A DNA stretch of 64,000 nucleotides from Escarpia spicata. Lineage: Eukaryota > Annelida > Polychaeta > Sabellida > Siboglinidae. The notes below the pieces were generated by a model. It did not search any database. It was not told the DNA's origin and saw only the letters and a list, made by a program, of their open reading frames with translations. Made by a program: the position numbers and the translations under genes. The first letter of the stretch is position 1; each line of letters opens with the position of its first letter. Shown here one piece after another: positions 10,911 through 48,500 of this stretch. The DNA lies in NCBI GenBank assembly GCA_963995525.1, contig OZ023216.1, positions 41,264,346 to 41,328,345 of the forward strand. The letters run 5' to 3'.

Positions 10911-12539
10911 ATGTGAGTTAAGGCTGCATAGGCTTAACACATTCATGTAGGCCTGTATCTTTCTCCAGTGATTAATAACATTTACATGCAATCTATTTCG
11001 ACGATTGAAGTAATATTATCTCTGCTTCGACAAGCATTCTTCACAAAACTACGTTAACGTGATATGTTCAGCTACCCAACATAGTTTATATTGCATCTGT
11101 AAAATAAGAATATATTTCTTGCGATGAAGGCTGAGCGGGGCAGACAGGAAAATATGTGTTACATAACAGTGTAATTGCCAATAGTCTTTTTTGAACAATC
11201 CGGACTTCGACCCGTTTCCATACACCACCCACGCCTGCCGTGCTGAAGTAATCGCCCAGACGTGTTGCAATCGGCGAAACTACAATAAATGTCTCCAGAA
11301 AATTACCAATTTCGTGACGTCGGCAAATTGGTTGCATGGCGTGTTTTATTTCGAAGAATATCTGTCAAAAATATTTCTTCCTAAGGATACTTATCGTTAT
11401 TCCGTTGGTTGAAACACGCCGGAAAGTGTAATTTTCGATTAGGTAGACACTTCACGTGAAGTATAAAATAACAAAACAAGTCTCATTTTGAATGCGGATC
11501 AACAGAACTGGTGATTTTCAGGAGCTCATTTCTATTTCGCAATGGCGTATTCACCTTTCTATTCGGCCTTATCATATCATAATTATTGTGCTGGCAACCG
11601 CTGTTCCTCTAGGTACTGCCAAATCGCATCTTCACATCGGCTTGCCCGCTGCAAATTGCTAGGTGTTGCTTTCTGTGAGTGCAGCGGCGCGCCAACGGCG
11701 AAATATGTTTTGTTCGTGCTCGGAATCATAATAGCGTGAACCATATGTAGATAAATCTACGATATCGCCCGATAAGCACGAGTCGATGTGAAAGGCAGGT
11801 TTGGCTCCGGTACACGCCGGTACAAACAACGCAATATGGCGACACGCCGGCCGTAATAGCACGACTAGCTAATTATCAGTTGCCGGTCAAACCGCGGTCC
11901 ATTTGGTAGCTAGAAATCGATAAGCCGACGGCTTTGTTTGTCGTTGTTGTTCTTTGAGAATACTGGCGCCAACAATTGGCGGTGAGAGCAGAGCTTATGC
12001 TACAAACTTGCGGCGAAACGAATCAGTCGACGAGAACGCATGTGTTGAGATCACATGTAAACAATGGAATACAGATTGAAATGCATAAGAAATCATAATA
12101 TATTCTGTCACACGTATAGTAGATTCTAAATTAATATTTGACGGATTAGGGACAGATAGAGGGGGATTTCGAAAGGTGCGTATTATTTAAACAAAATACA
12201 TGCCGAACCGGTTTAAGTCCAAATGTATTAGTGTTTTATTTGTTTCATTAAGTATGTAAGTATTTTGTTTCATTGGGATTTCCACTTGTGTTTTTTTTTC
12301 GCATTTTATAATGTCTTTAAAATGCACATCATGTAATTTCGGCCAACTAACCTTTAAAAAAGGCGTTGTTTATACAACGTTCATTTATTATTAAATACTC
12401 ATCAATAAATTATAATAATATTGAAAATAACACAGTATGTGGTATGTTGGCCCACTGAACTCTCGCTATACTACAAACCGTTGGAAAAACACGGAGTCAT
12501 TATAGAAAGAAGGTATTTTATAAATTTATTGCACTGTCT
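10911..12539. other. Stretch without recognised genes
   Basis: Short frames on both strands show no recognisable motifs. AT-rich apart from 11.6-12.0 kb, which is moderately CpG-containing. Confidence 0.45.
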
Positions 12540-15090
12540 GCCACAACTAATTATTTAACAAGATTTAACAAGATTGCCGTCCAGAGCTACAAGCTCCAGA
12601 CGGCATGCGGACAAGGAAGCCTTTGGCTTATCGAGAGTCCCACAATTTTTCCACCTACGTACAACCCGCCCTCGCCAGATAGAGGTCAATTTTATTTTTG
12701 AACATATTCACACTGTTAACATTAACACAATCATCAGATAATTTGTTCCAGTCATTAATTGACTTAGAGAATTAGTACTTTCTTATATCCAACCTACACT
12801 GTTCCTTGACCAATGCTGCCCTCTGGTTATACTGCCTTCTTTCAGTTTGAAGAAAATATTTCTATTAATATCCTCATAACCATTCAATATCTAAAAAAAC
12901 TTATATTTGGTTTTCTTCTATTAGTGTTGTTAGCCCACATTCTAATAGGCGTCTTTCATAACCAAGCTCTTTCAGTTCAGGAATCAGCTTAGTTGCTCTT
13001 CGTTGCACTCTTTCTAGTCTATATATGTCCTTCTTACGATATGGCCTCCATGCTTGTATACAATATTCCAAATGTGGCTTAACTATTGCTTTGTACAGTG
13101 GTACAATTAGCTGTTTCTCCTTATATGTGATATTTCTCCTAATTAGCCATAGTATTTGGTAACCCTTTGAAGTAGCAATTCCACATTGCTCCGAAACTTT
13201 CATGTCAGCAGTGACTGTTACTCCTAAGTCCTTTTGTTTTACTGTTTGCCTAATATAGTATCCCCCATTATGTATTCTTTGTTCACATTTCCATGTCCTA
13301 TGTGGATGCATTTACACTTCCCAAAATTGAATAACATTTGCCATTTTTTAGACCATTTGACCAATTTGGTTATATTATCCTGTAAAATGTGTTTATCTGC
13401 ATCTGTTTTACCTGTTCTGAAAACGTTTGTATCGTCTGCGAATTTCAGTACTTTGCTTGATACATCATCATCCAAATCATTTATATATATCAAGAGTAAT
13501 CTAAGTCCCAACGTCGACCCTTGTGGCCCACCATTCAAATCTGGTTTTCCTTTTGAAATCCCCCTCTGCTATTTTTCTCTGTCTTCTGTCTGTCAACCCT
13601 GTTTGTTTCCAACTGATCACACCATCCCCTATACCATGGGTTTTTAGTTTAAGTAACAATCTTTGATGTGGCATTTTATCAAATGCTTTCTGAAAATCTA
13701 AATAGACAACATCCACTGGTGACCCATTTTCTACCCACTTTAATTTCTTCTAAAAACTTATGTTAAGCTCACTGGTCTGTAATTCTCTATCCCTTTAAAA
13801 ATAATGGTGTAATGTTTGCTTTTTTCCATTCTAGAGGAACGGGTCCCTCCAAGTGACAATATAAAGAATATAGCAAGCGGTGTACTGATTTGGTCTACAA
13901 TTTCCTTAAGCAGTTTTGGTGATATCCCCGTCAACTTCAGGTTATTTGTTTTCTTTCGTCATCTTAATTTTCTTTGATATCATTTCAGGAGTAACAAACA
14001 ACTGCCCTAATTGATTTGATTCACCCTCTCAAATTTAGTAACTGGTAATGAATGGCAGAGGACTTATATCTTCTGTGATAAACACTGAGCTGAAATACTC
14101 GTTCAAGGCCTCTCTGCCATTTGAAACCCATCATACATTACGATTCCTGCGCTGTTATCTAGTGGTCCCGCCTTATCTCGAACCTTCTGTTTACTCCTTA
14201 CATAAGCACAGAAACTCTTGCTATAATTTGTTATATCATTCGCCAAGTTTTGCTCAAAAGTTTGTTTATATTTTCTAATTTCGGCTGTAGCTAGGTTAAG
14301 GGCCTCTTCGTAGTTGTTGTAGTCTTCTATATTTCCAGTGTGTCTGTAAACTCTCCACATAATTTGTTTGTAAGCAATCTTTCGTATAGCTTCTTTTGAT
14401 AGGTGTTTCTTCCTAGATCGTTCCCCTTGCTTTTTAGGGGAACAAATCTTTCAATAATGCCCTCAATCTCATCTTTCAAAATGGTCCAACATTCTGTCGC
14501 TGTCTTGTCCTTCATTAAGTTAGTCCAATCTATGTGTGCTAAATATGTTCTCATCTGTTTATATTTGCCTTTGTTGAAGTTTCTCCTCCATTGCTTTATA
14601 CCATTATTCCCTGATTGTAGTTTTATACTAAAATGGATCTGGTTATGATCACTAGATCGCAAAGGTTCATGTATTTTAACATTATCAACTAATTCGTTTT
14701 AAGAAGAGAACACTAAATACAACACATTCCCACCTCTGGTTGGTTCCAAAACATGTTGGGTAAGGAAACAGTCCTGTATTAGAACTCCCTAATTATTTCC
14801 ACTGAGTATATCCGTGATTAAAATCACCCATTATAACACATTCCCCTTTACTTATCTCTTTTATAGCAATGTGCAGTTTTACATCATTCTCTTGTCTTAT
14901 GTTAGGACTACGATAAACTAGTTATGTTGTTAATGTTGAGTTTCTGGTAACTCTGTTGCACCAAATAGCTTCCTCGCAATCTGCTTCCCTTTTCATTTGT
15001 ACTTCATATGCCTGAATAGATTCTTTAATGTACAGTATAGTATGACTCCGCCTCCCCTTCTCTCTTGCCTGTCCTTTCTAAACATAATTA
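12540..15090 (-). mobile_element. CR1-type non-LTR retrotransposon, 5'-truncated and decayed
   Basis: On the minus strand an endonuclease tail starts at about 15090 (REGGGVILYV, then GECVIMGDFNHG near 14815-14850, then VDNVKIHEPLRSSDHNQIHF at 14640-14690). It continues through the EN-RT linker (14100-14662), the RT core (VVYLDFQKAFDKMPHQRLLL at about 13650-13710; GGPQGSTLGLRLLLIYINDL at about 13475-13532; LKFADDTNVFR at about 13415-13450), and the C-terminal region (KDLGVTVTADMKVSEQCG; VPLYKAIVKPHLEYCIQAWR; LERVQRRATKLIPELKELGY). Reading frame fragments end at SVNMFKNKIDLYL and a stop at 12655-12657. A 3' UTR to about 12540 ends in TTGTTAAATC-like repeats. Multiple frameshifts and stops; not active. 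Confidence 0.92.
12655..14860 (-). pseudogene. CR1-like reverse transcriptase/endonuclease ORF2 remnant
   Basis: Coding remnant of the CR1-type element. The catalytic RT motif is present as FADDTN and the endonuclease motif as GDFN. The largest uninterrupted pieces are 13311..12901 (136 codons), 13538..13239 (99 codons), 13716..13501 (71 codons) and 14662..14327 (111 codons), in shifting frames. The RT motif GGPQGSTLG shows the expected PQGS core, but the following G(P)LLF part is altered to GLRLLL. A functional element would make a protein of roughly 900-1000 residues; most of the N-terminal half is missing. Confidence 0.88.
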
Positions 15091-15094
15091 ATGC

Positions 15095-17575
15095 CAAAAA
15101 AGGAATATATGTTTTGCCATGACATTAACTGAACATTTCGTTAGAACAGCAGTTATTATTATTATTGCAAAATGTAGTTATTCTGTAAAATAGGAATGAC
15201 CAGCTTCGTGGAAATTTCATCAGAAAAAGGCAAAACGGGATTCATTTTTATCTATAGAGAAATATGTTAAACGCTGAGATCGAAAGTAAAATATATTAAC
15301 AAACAAATAGCCATATGTATTGTAATGTACACAAGCATATTTAATAAAGAAGAAATTCTCGTAAATTAAAGATGCGCCATAATTTGTGACGAAAGGTGCG
15401 CGCTGTTTTCTTTCCATGTTTGTTCAACCTTTAAAAATGCTTAATAAATTGTAAAACTTGTCTCCGTTGCCATCGTCTCTACAAGATCGACAGAGTGAAC
15501 GAGGTCAACAGCGCTGAACATACTAATGTGATATTGCAGTAGTATCCCCTACATTATGAAATGTGTGGGTTCGTATCGGCAACATGCCGTTATAGTTGAT
15601 GAAACCTTAAGGTATCTTTTTGCAGTTTGGATTATGACCATCCTGTAAAACGACATCTCAGTTTTAAAATTGTATCAATGTCTCATGAGTGTAGTTCCAT
15701 TTTTTGCAAAGGTGTCGCTGTGGGTGGCTGAATTGACCGACCCAAAAATCTAGTTCTGGAATACATCAAAGTTAGATAGATACATTTAAAATCATATGCC
15801 ATTCAATCAAATCAAAGCAAAGCACACATCAAAATTACTTTTTCAAGATAATTATTCAAGATTTTATTATTCAAACCTGTAGTAAAGGGTTCGTTGTCTC
15901 CAAATATGCAAACAAACGAAAAAATAAATCTTCACCTCTGCGAATGTATTTTGGTTTTATGTCAGTTTGGTGAAATGCACCTTATTAGGTCCGAACCTTT
16001 GTGGCCTGTCACATTTACTTGTCTCTGTTTTGCATAATGAACATAATGTGTTGAGCGATATTAAGTTGTATAATAGGGACATAATTAGCCATGACAATAG
16101 GAGCATCAATTATATCATGTAGGTCTAGTATCACATTTATATGATGTTCAGTTTTATAATAAGGAAATAGCAAGCAAAGAAAGATAGGGGCATATTTATT
16201 TTACGATCTTTCATACACTGACTGTGCATTTCCAAATCGGGCATTACAAGGTCACATAGCACCATACATCGGATTGGGATCTGTGAGGCTTTGTTGTAAT
16301 TATAGTTAAAACAACATTTTTAAATAACCTTAAAAAGAATTTCTTCGTTACTACAAAAAGCAACACAGCCTATTTTTGGATGATGGCAATTTTCAGTGGA
16401 AACTGGATCAAGGGTCAATTTACACTGTATCGACGGTGGAAGGTGCGTCGACTAAACTCGGGTGACGATTGACAGCTGGCGACAAACGACAAACAAGCGC
16501 GTTTACAGCGGCGTAACAATTTTATTCTTTCACCGCATCTTTCCTATTTACAATAACGGTAATGTGTACCGAATACGGCACGGCAGTTACATTACATGGT
16601 ACATACACGCGCCACTTCTGAATACAGTCAATACACATACGCTGCGTTGCGTCTCTTTTAACGATCGTCACATGGAAATCAGATCAAGACCTACGACGTG
16701 ACGTCATTATCTTTCCTCCTGTAATAAATGCAGTCAACGTAGAAGATCACGTGACAAACAATGAACCGACGTGACGAATCAGGGACGCGTTTAGCTAAGA
16801 TAAAGAACTCATGACGTCATTTCCACAACTAAAATAGTTTTGTCAAGATTCGTCAAACTTATATTTCCCGATTTCCACCATGTCCCCTGTTGAGTTAATA
16901 CAATAATTATGATTTGTGAATATGCATTACAAAATAATTCACCATTTATGTTCCGAGAAACCGTTTTTCTTAGTGAACAATACGTTCAAAAAGAACAATG
17001 AAACATGCTTTCACAATTATGTCATCATTACTGCCTTCCATGGATTTATTTAGCACATATTTGCATAATTTGACTATAATTATAGTAAATCAATCTTATA
17101 TTGAAATATATTGTCATAAGGTCATTATCTTATTAAAACACGCCCCTGATGCCAATGCCCTTTTGCTCTTGCGAGTAATATACCCTCTTATTTGTGACAT
17201 TTACATTAGAGTATACATCGTACAATCGAGTAGATCATAAACTAGTTTAGTTATCGTCTCGGCGACACGGGCATATACATTCACGTGCTTAACCTCGTGA
17301 ACACATTATAAAATCAATGCACTTTAATTAGGCAGACAACAAACAATTAAATTATACTTATACATTTGCTGTAAACACAAGCACGTCATGTGATTAGTTT
17401 TCGTCGCATTTTTGTGAAATGTTAGTTAACGCGACATGTTAGAAGCAACACGCGTTTGTTCTGGTGCAAACATCTATATGACAAAAACGACTAAACGACA
17501 CGCGGGACGACTTAAAGTTAACGTCACGTAATTTTGGCACGTTTTGGACACGATACGTGTGGGAACGGATCACCT
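15095..17575. other. AT-rich intergenic stretch without recognised genes
   Basis: No coding frame over 80 codons and no recognisable motif. A short CpG-containing patch lies at 16.4-16.8 kb. Confidence 0.45.
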
Positions 17576-17581
17576 TTTATT
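17576..17581 (-). terminator. Candidate polyadenylation signal AATAAA for NR2F
   Basis: The first canonical AATAAA I found on the minus strand below the stop at 19136, which would give a 3' UTR of about 1.55 kb. TTTAAT variants (ATTAAA on the minus strand) occur a little above and below it. Weak evidence, since hexamers occur by chance in AT-rich DNA. Confidence 0.2.
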
Positions 17582-19135
17582 TCTACAGTGTCGGCAATGT
17601 TAATGTTTTCCAACGTCGCATGCAACTTTACATTTTTAGCTTTCTATAAATCAGATGTGTCAATATTTACCGTATTTTCCACATAGCTGCTGAGATAAAT
17701 CCATCAAACGGCCACAAGAAAATTACTTTCTGTACGGCTTATGCTATTATCTTTAAAATGTGCCCAAATATTTTAATTTTTATATGGAATAAAAAGTCAC
17801 AGAAAGGATATATCGTCCAATAATCACTAACTCTTCATTAGATTGACATTACACCGGAAGTGAAACAATAATTTGTCCCCCCATATGGGCGAATGCTAAC
17901 ATCGGTGCACTGCCTTTGTTGAGATGAACGCCGTGTCGTGTGGTGCCAGCGAGCGACTCGGTAAAATATTTCTGAATTTAGTTTGCATTTGTAAACATTT
18001 CCGAACGTTTTTAAACCAACTTCGTAGCAGCCGGCATTTCAAGTAAGCACAGTTGGTAGCTGCCTTGTAGGGATTACGGCCACTCGCAGACTATTGGCGT
18101 GTACGGAGAGAGGTGGTCACTGAAGCGTGACGACTCGGTCACACGTGGCCGCACACGACTCGACATGTCCCACAAACGTTACACGGTGTCCGCGACCCTG
18201 TAGTAATGCCCATGACATAGATGCAATTGACGAGAAACACGAACTAAACCAATCCGGCCAAAAAAGCAAATGGATTTCGCTAAAAGATACATACACACAC
18301 CAACCAAAACGTTCGACGTTCAAGCGGTTGCGTCCATTTTGGAACAAGACATTATAATTATTCGCGGGTGAGATGTACGTGACGGCGCACACATGTTGTC
18401 TGAGCGTCCCGTAAATACGTCAGTATATTTCGTGATTGATCACAGAACACATCGGGTCCGTCCACCGGGTATATTTGACGACAACAACGACAATAGCGAG
18501 ACAATACAACAACGACAAAGGACGCATTTGCTAACGAGCTGCGACGCCTACACGTGACTTCGCGTAATGTGACGACGTATCGCGAGACTACCGGCATTCC
18601 TGGGCGCTTATATGGCAACATTATTTTAAATCGCTTCGACGATCCTGTACAAGTATATGACGCGTTGCACGCATGCTCAAAGCGATGTGAAAAAGTAGCA
18701 CATGTTAGCAACTATTGTGTTATCATACAGTGAAGTAATGTGATTAATACCAGACACGCACACGCACACGATCACGAACATGCACGCGGTACACTTAATG
18801 TGGTTTAGAACCGACGCACTCACACCGTTCGCTACACGAGAAACAACAGCCAAGTACAAACTCACACAAATGTTGCGACAACAGGAGAACTTTCGGCGGA
18901 ACTTTGTAGCGTTAGCCTCGTGCGTGTACCCCGAAGACAGCGGGAGTTCCACAATGAACAGACGACGCGCCCAACGCGTCTGTGATCGCAGTGTCATTGT
19001 TTATCACGCACGAACGACAGGACGACTCGACTGTCCACACACACGTCCACTGCGACGACCGTTACGTCTTATGGCGTCGCAAGAACGAAAGAACGAACAC
19101 GTGAATGTGACTGCTCCTGCAGGTGCAGCATGGGG
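17582..19135 (-). other. Possible NR2F 3' UTR
   Basis: No coding potential beyond short random frames. The first 1 kb below the stop codon (18.1-19.1 kb) is moderately CpG-rich, and then the sequence becomes AT-rich. It could be transcribed 3' UTR down to the AATAAA at 17576. Confidence 0.3.
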
Positions 19136-44689
<25,554 letters not shown>

Positions 44690-45235
44690 CGGCCGAGAGC
44701 TACGGTTAGCGCGGGTCCACGGGCGTCATAAGTCGCCCGCTAGACGTCCGTAGTAGCACACGCGAGTAGTGCCGTTAGCGGCAGGTGTAGGCCAATACCA
44801 CTGGTATTACGATCGCCCGCGGCGGTAGTTGACCCTCCCTGTCGTATCCCGGTGAGTTGCGAGGATCACAGCGACGCGGGGCACGGCTCCGGTAGCGTAC
44901 ACTGTTCACGGCGTGGCTGTGGCACGGTATCGCACGCGCACGTCGACTCAGTCATAAAGCCAGGCTCGGCGCTGGCGGCTCGGTGCACTGCGGAGTAATT
45001 TTTAAAAGGCCCCACGACCGTTAGCGGCCCGTTCACTGCAGCACCCGTTCTTACCGCGTTCCGCGTCTTCACCACTCGACAGCACTCTTGCCAAACCAGC
45101 CAGTTACTATGGTGACGTCTTCCATATATGGCGCGCCGTGTCACTCGGGTTCAAGGAGCGTGAGTGACACTTGTTCACTGCCGCGGGCGGGCCGGGCTGT
45201 CGACAGGCGCGCGCTCCCATTGGCTCCGGCGCTCA

Positions 45236-45244
45236 TTTATTATA
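45236..45244 (-). promoter_or_regulatory. TATA-like motif TATAATAAA
   Basis: On the minus strand the sequence reads TATAATAAA between GC-rich flanks, about 630 bp before the NR2F start codon. It would set transcription start near 45205. AT-rich 9-mers are common, so this is a candidate only. Confidence 0.3.
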
Positions 45245-45283
45245 CACGAAGTCGCTGTCAGTTTCGTTGAACACCGCTCGCAG

Positions 45284-45294
45284 TGCGCATGCGC
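45284..45294. promoter_or_regulatory. NRF1-like palindromic site TGCGCATGCGC
   Basis: TGCGCATGCGC matches the NRF1 palindrome and lies about 40 bp upstream, in gene orientation, of the TATA-like motif. NRF1 sites are common in CpG-island promoters. Functional use is not shown by sequence alone. Confidence 0.45.
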
Positions 45295-45340
45295 CCGTCG
45301 ACGGGACGGCCCGAGGCTGGAAGCGGAGGGGCGTGGGTCA

Positions 45341-45350
45341 GGGGGGCGGG
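45341..45350. promoter_or_regulatory. GC-box (Sp/KLF type)
   Basis: GGGGGGCGGG, with a second GGGGCGTGGG-like element at about 45328-45337. These are typical of CpG-island promoters and lie upstream of the NRF1-like and TATA-like motifs. Confidence 0.4.
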
Positions 45351-45370
45351 ACAGGGTTAATCAAACACGC

Positions 45371-45914
45371 TTGACCTGTGTCCGGTCAACAACGATGCGC
45401 CAGCTTGCTAGCAACTCAACCCGAAGCGGTGATATACTGTCTTACGACGTATCGCTAGCTCCATTGTTTCGGCTGCGTCGAGTCTGCAGCTCGCTCGAAT
45501 GTACGAGATATCGGAAAAATAAGAGTGCACATTACAGAATAGACCAACACACCACTTCCTTTCATTAAACAAAAGTTAGACCCCAACTTATGAAAAAAAC
45601 ATTTGCCAAAAGCCGATGATTGCATTGAGACTTTCACGTTTCTGGATACTTTTATAAAACGACACTCAGAACTTTTTGCACCCTTCGGATCATGTGACTC
45701 TCACCGGGGTCGATCTCACAACGATGACATCTTTATGCATGATATCTGAACACGAAGACTATTTACACGCAGGGTATTTCTGTTTATATATATATATATA
45801 TAATATATTTACATGGTGAACGGTATTTATTCCCTGGATCTGTTAGTCACAAGAGTCGAATGAATAATATGTGGCTATTAGAGAAAGTTGGAGTTTTACA
45901 TGGTTGACCAGTAA
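45371..45914. other. Upstream flank, no genes recognised
   Basis: Transition from CpG-rich promoter to AT-rich DNA, with a short (TA)n at 45786-45802. Confidence 0.45.
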
Positions 45915-46030
45915 TCGCAGCGTGGCTGAATGCTTCCCAGATAAGTCGAGATGGTGTTCGACTGTACAAGTCTGTCAGGGGAACAAAAGACTTGATACCG
46001 CGCTATATACAAGAATGTAATATATAAGAA
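45915..46030 (+). mobile_element. tRNA-derived SINE body, copy A (5'-truncated)
   Basis: GCAGCGTGGCTGAATGCTTC, CCAGATAAGTCGAGATGGTG, then TTCGACTG...AAGTCTGTCAGGG, matching copies B and C. The tail TTGATACCGCGCTATATACA matches copy B (CTGGATACCACGCTGTATAG). Lacks the tRNA-like head. Confidence 0.75.
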
Positions 46031-46805
46031 TTTTCCTGAATTTTTTATTCTAAACATACGACCGGGTTTCATGTAACTGTAACCACACAAAAGAAGAACA
46101 CGACTAACGCTTAACATTTGTGACGAGGGTGTATTTATCCAAACTGAACTTTATCTTCAAGTCTAAGAACTGAGCAAAAAGAAAATAGCTATAGCCGGCC
46201 TTCTGGGGGATCTGCGGCGCACAACGATCTTCGTTCGAAGAACGGGGCCGTTCGATGCCGACGAACAAGAAAAAACCGAAATGTTGGTGTTTATTTATCC
46301 TTTCGTCAGATCCTTTCTTGCGGCCACACTTTGTCCCGCGTCAGTTCCCGCGCGAGGCCAACAGCCGCTGTTCCCAGTACGATTGTTTTTCCCGCACGCA
46401 GCCGAAAGGGGATGATGGAAGTCGACCCGGCTGGGACCCACCGGTGGACTCGGCATCAGTCTGTGTACACGTCCACCTTTGCTCAAGAAAGATCCGCTGT
46501 TTACTAAGCACGACCTCTCAGTGTGACCAGACTGGGTCTATTTACGTCTGGTGTGACCACTGCAGGTGGCCTGGGAAAGGGTCAACAGACTGACCACTAC
46601 TCCAAGTGGTGTCGCGTGTCATCTTACGTAAGAGATTAAGTCATTACACTACTCGGCGCTAATCCGGCGTGAAGTCATTACCGCGGATGACAACTGGTTA
46701 CGTAATGATTACACAAGGAGGGTTTGACCTGGGCTGAGTCTGGACTCAGGACTAGGCTACACTAACCATTGGCTTGACAGCGGCTAGACTGAATAGAATG
46801 AAAAG
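46031..46805. other. Upstream intergenic stretch, no genes recognised
   Basis: GTGACCAG-like words recur at 46520-46620. No coding family recognised. Confidence 0.4.
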
Positions 46806-46807
46806 TC

Positions 46808-46985
46808 GGTCACCGCAATGTTTGACCACAATTGGACTGTTCAATTGTTTGACCCCGACAAGAGATACACAGATGGTCACTGCATTGTCTGCGCACAACT
46901 ATACGCCGACCAACTGTTTGACCACATCAAGGGCTAACCAGCCGGTCACTGTATTGTTTGACCTCGACAAAATTGATCGGACACG
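46808..46985. repeat. Diverged 67-68-bp repeat, about 2.5 copies
   Basis: GGTCAC(C/T)G(C/T)A(A/T)TGT starts at 46808, 46875 and 46943, each followed about 50 bp later by (T)GTTTGACC.C. It reads through as a 77-codon frame with no family motif. Confidence 0.6.
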
Positions 46986-47451
46986 ATTGGAGAACACTAA
47001 ATGTTGAGCACTGTCTTGTTTTGTATATAACATACTAAACGGAATACATTTTATTTGAGCTACTTTTTTCATTCGCACAACTTCTCCATCTAAGATGCTG
47101 ACCCCGGGTGGGGTATTTTAAGACGTATTTTGCTAAGTGTCCAAAGTAATAGCACAAACAGAGACGCGTGTTTAAGCACCCCCACCCCCACTCCCCCGAC
47201 CAGTTCATGTACTTTTATGTTCCCGGGGATGTCGTCGACGGGAATGCTGGAGGGAGATTCGCCGATTCACAAGCAATATAACGCATCCAAACTTGCTATC
47301 TGGAAGTCCCCAGTGGCCGAGGCTACCAAGAAACAGTCAAAGCGGCTAGATGAAGAACGTTAGCTAGAACCGGTGGTTGCAAAATCTGCGACTTTGTTCT
47401 CTCAGTAATAAACAATCCTCCCAAATAATGGTGGATACACATTTTGTAAGG

Positions 47452-47490
47452 AGAATGGGCGTCAGAATGGGCGTCAGAATGGGCGTAGCT
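47452..47490. repeat. 14-bp triplication (GAATGGGCGTCA)
   Basis: AGAATGGGCGTC occurs three times in a row at 14-bp spacing; the last copy ends GTAGC. Confidence 0.85.
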
Positions 47491-47494
47491 TGGT

Positions 47495-47999
47495 GTGTCT
47501 AGTTAAAGTAATTTTCAAAACAAGCCAATAATTTCTTCTCAGCAGTCCTTAGTAATTAAACCACGGGAAAATTCGCAGATGTTTCGATGGTCTCGTTGCT
47601 GTGAATGAACGCAATCTGCAATTGCTGTTTGATTTCATACTGTGTTATGCCACAATAAAAAGGTTATACAGTGGAAATTAAGTACCACAATGCATTTTAT
47701 TGTATGTGTGACGTCTCCAGCCAGCTGCGATGATGGTCCGGCATAAACGCCTATCAAATTATACCACATATTAAACACTGGCCGCGAGTCGGCATTCCAC
47801 ATACAACGCACATGCAATAAACAAACCGCTGCAGTTCGCGGGAAACATCAAAAAAAGGAAAGCGGAAAACGCGATTTTCAACCCGTTTTCTTTATTTCGT
47901 CGAAAGCACCGTGCCGCATCCTGTCAACCGGCACTCGCAAGGGTTCTGCGACGGTGGTGATTTATTTCGTATTTCCTCCTCAAGCTGGGCCAGAGAGCA
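47495..47999. other. Upstream intergenic stretch, no genes recognised
   Basis: No motif-bearing frames or repeats. Confidence 0.4.
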
Positions 48000-48500
48000 T
48001 AACATCCTGACCGGACGGGCAGGTGCAAGCGTCGACGCGCGCCCCTTCACTGATTGATGGCGTTTCTCCACACTGCCTGCGACTGACAGAAAACTCGCCG
48101 AAACTTGGCCTTTGCCGCGTTACTACTTTCCGTCGCGTATGCCGTGCGCAGGGGTTGTGCAATGCGAGAGGGCCTCCGCCTGCACGACCCTTCAGGCTTC
48201 AGGTTCACGTTGTTTGCCGTAGATTTATTGCCTCGCAACTGAGCCGCGCCGTCGCTTTTTCGCCGGAGGCGTGGCCGTTGCGGCGACCGCGCTCTGGTTG
48301 GCTGGTCGACAGTGACGTAGCCACGCCCACCGCACGCGCTGCGGCGGCGCGCGGAATGGCCGATGAAATACGATGTCTCGCGGACCGGCAACAATAGTGT
48401 GGACGTGCGCGGGTGGGCGGATTTGTGCGAGGGCGCGTGCACGAACGACCTTTGTGCGTGCTCGATCGGAGGGCATCGTCCCGCGCGCGCAGAGAATATT
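48000..48500. promoter_or_regulatory. CpG-rich island, possible upstream promoter or enhancer
   Basis: A sharply bounded GC/CpG-rich block between AT-rich flanks, about 3.4 kb upstream of the NR2F start codon. Contains a CCAAT-type GGTTGGCT, TGACGTAG (CRE-like), GCGGCGGCGCGCGG and CGGCCG-type words. Could be an alternative NR2F promoter, a divergent noncoding transcript start, or an enhancer. No coding exon recognised. Confidence 0.4.
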
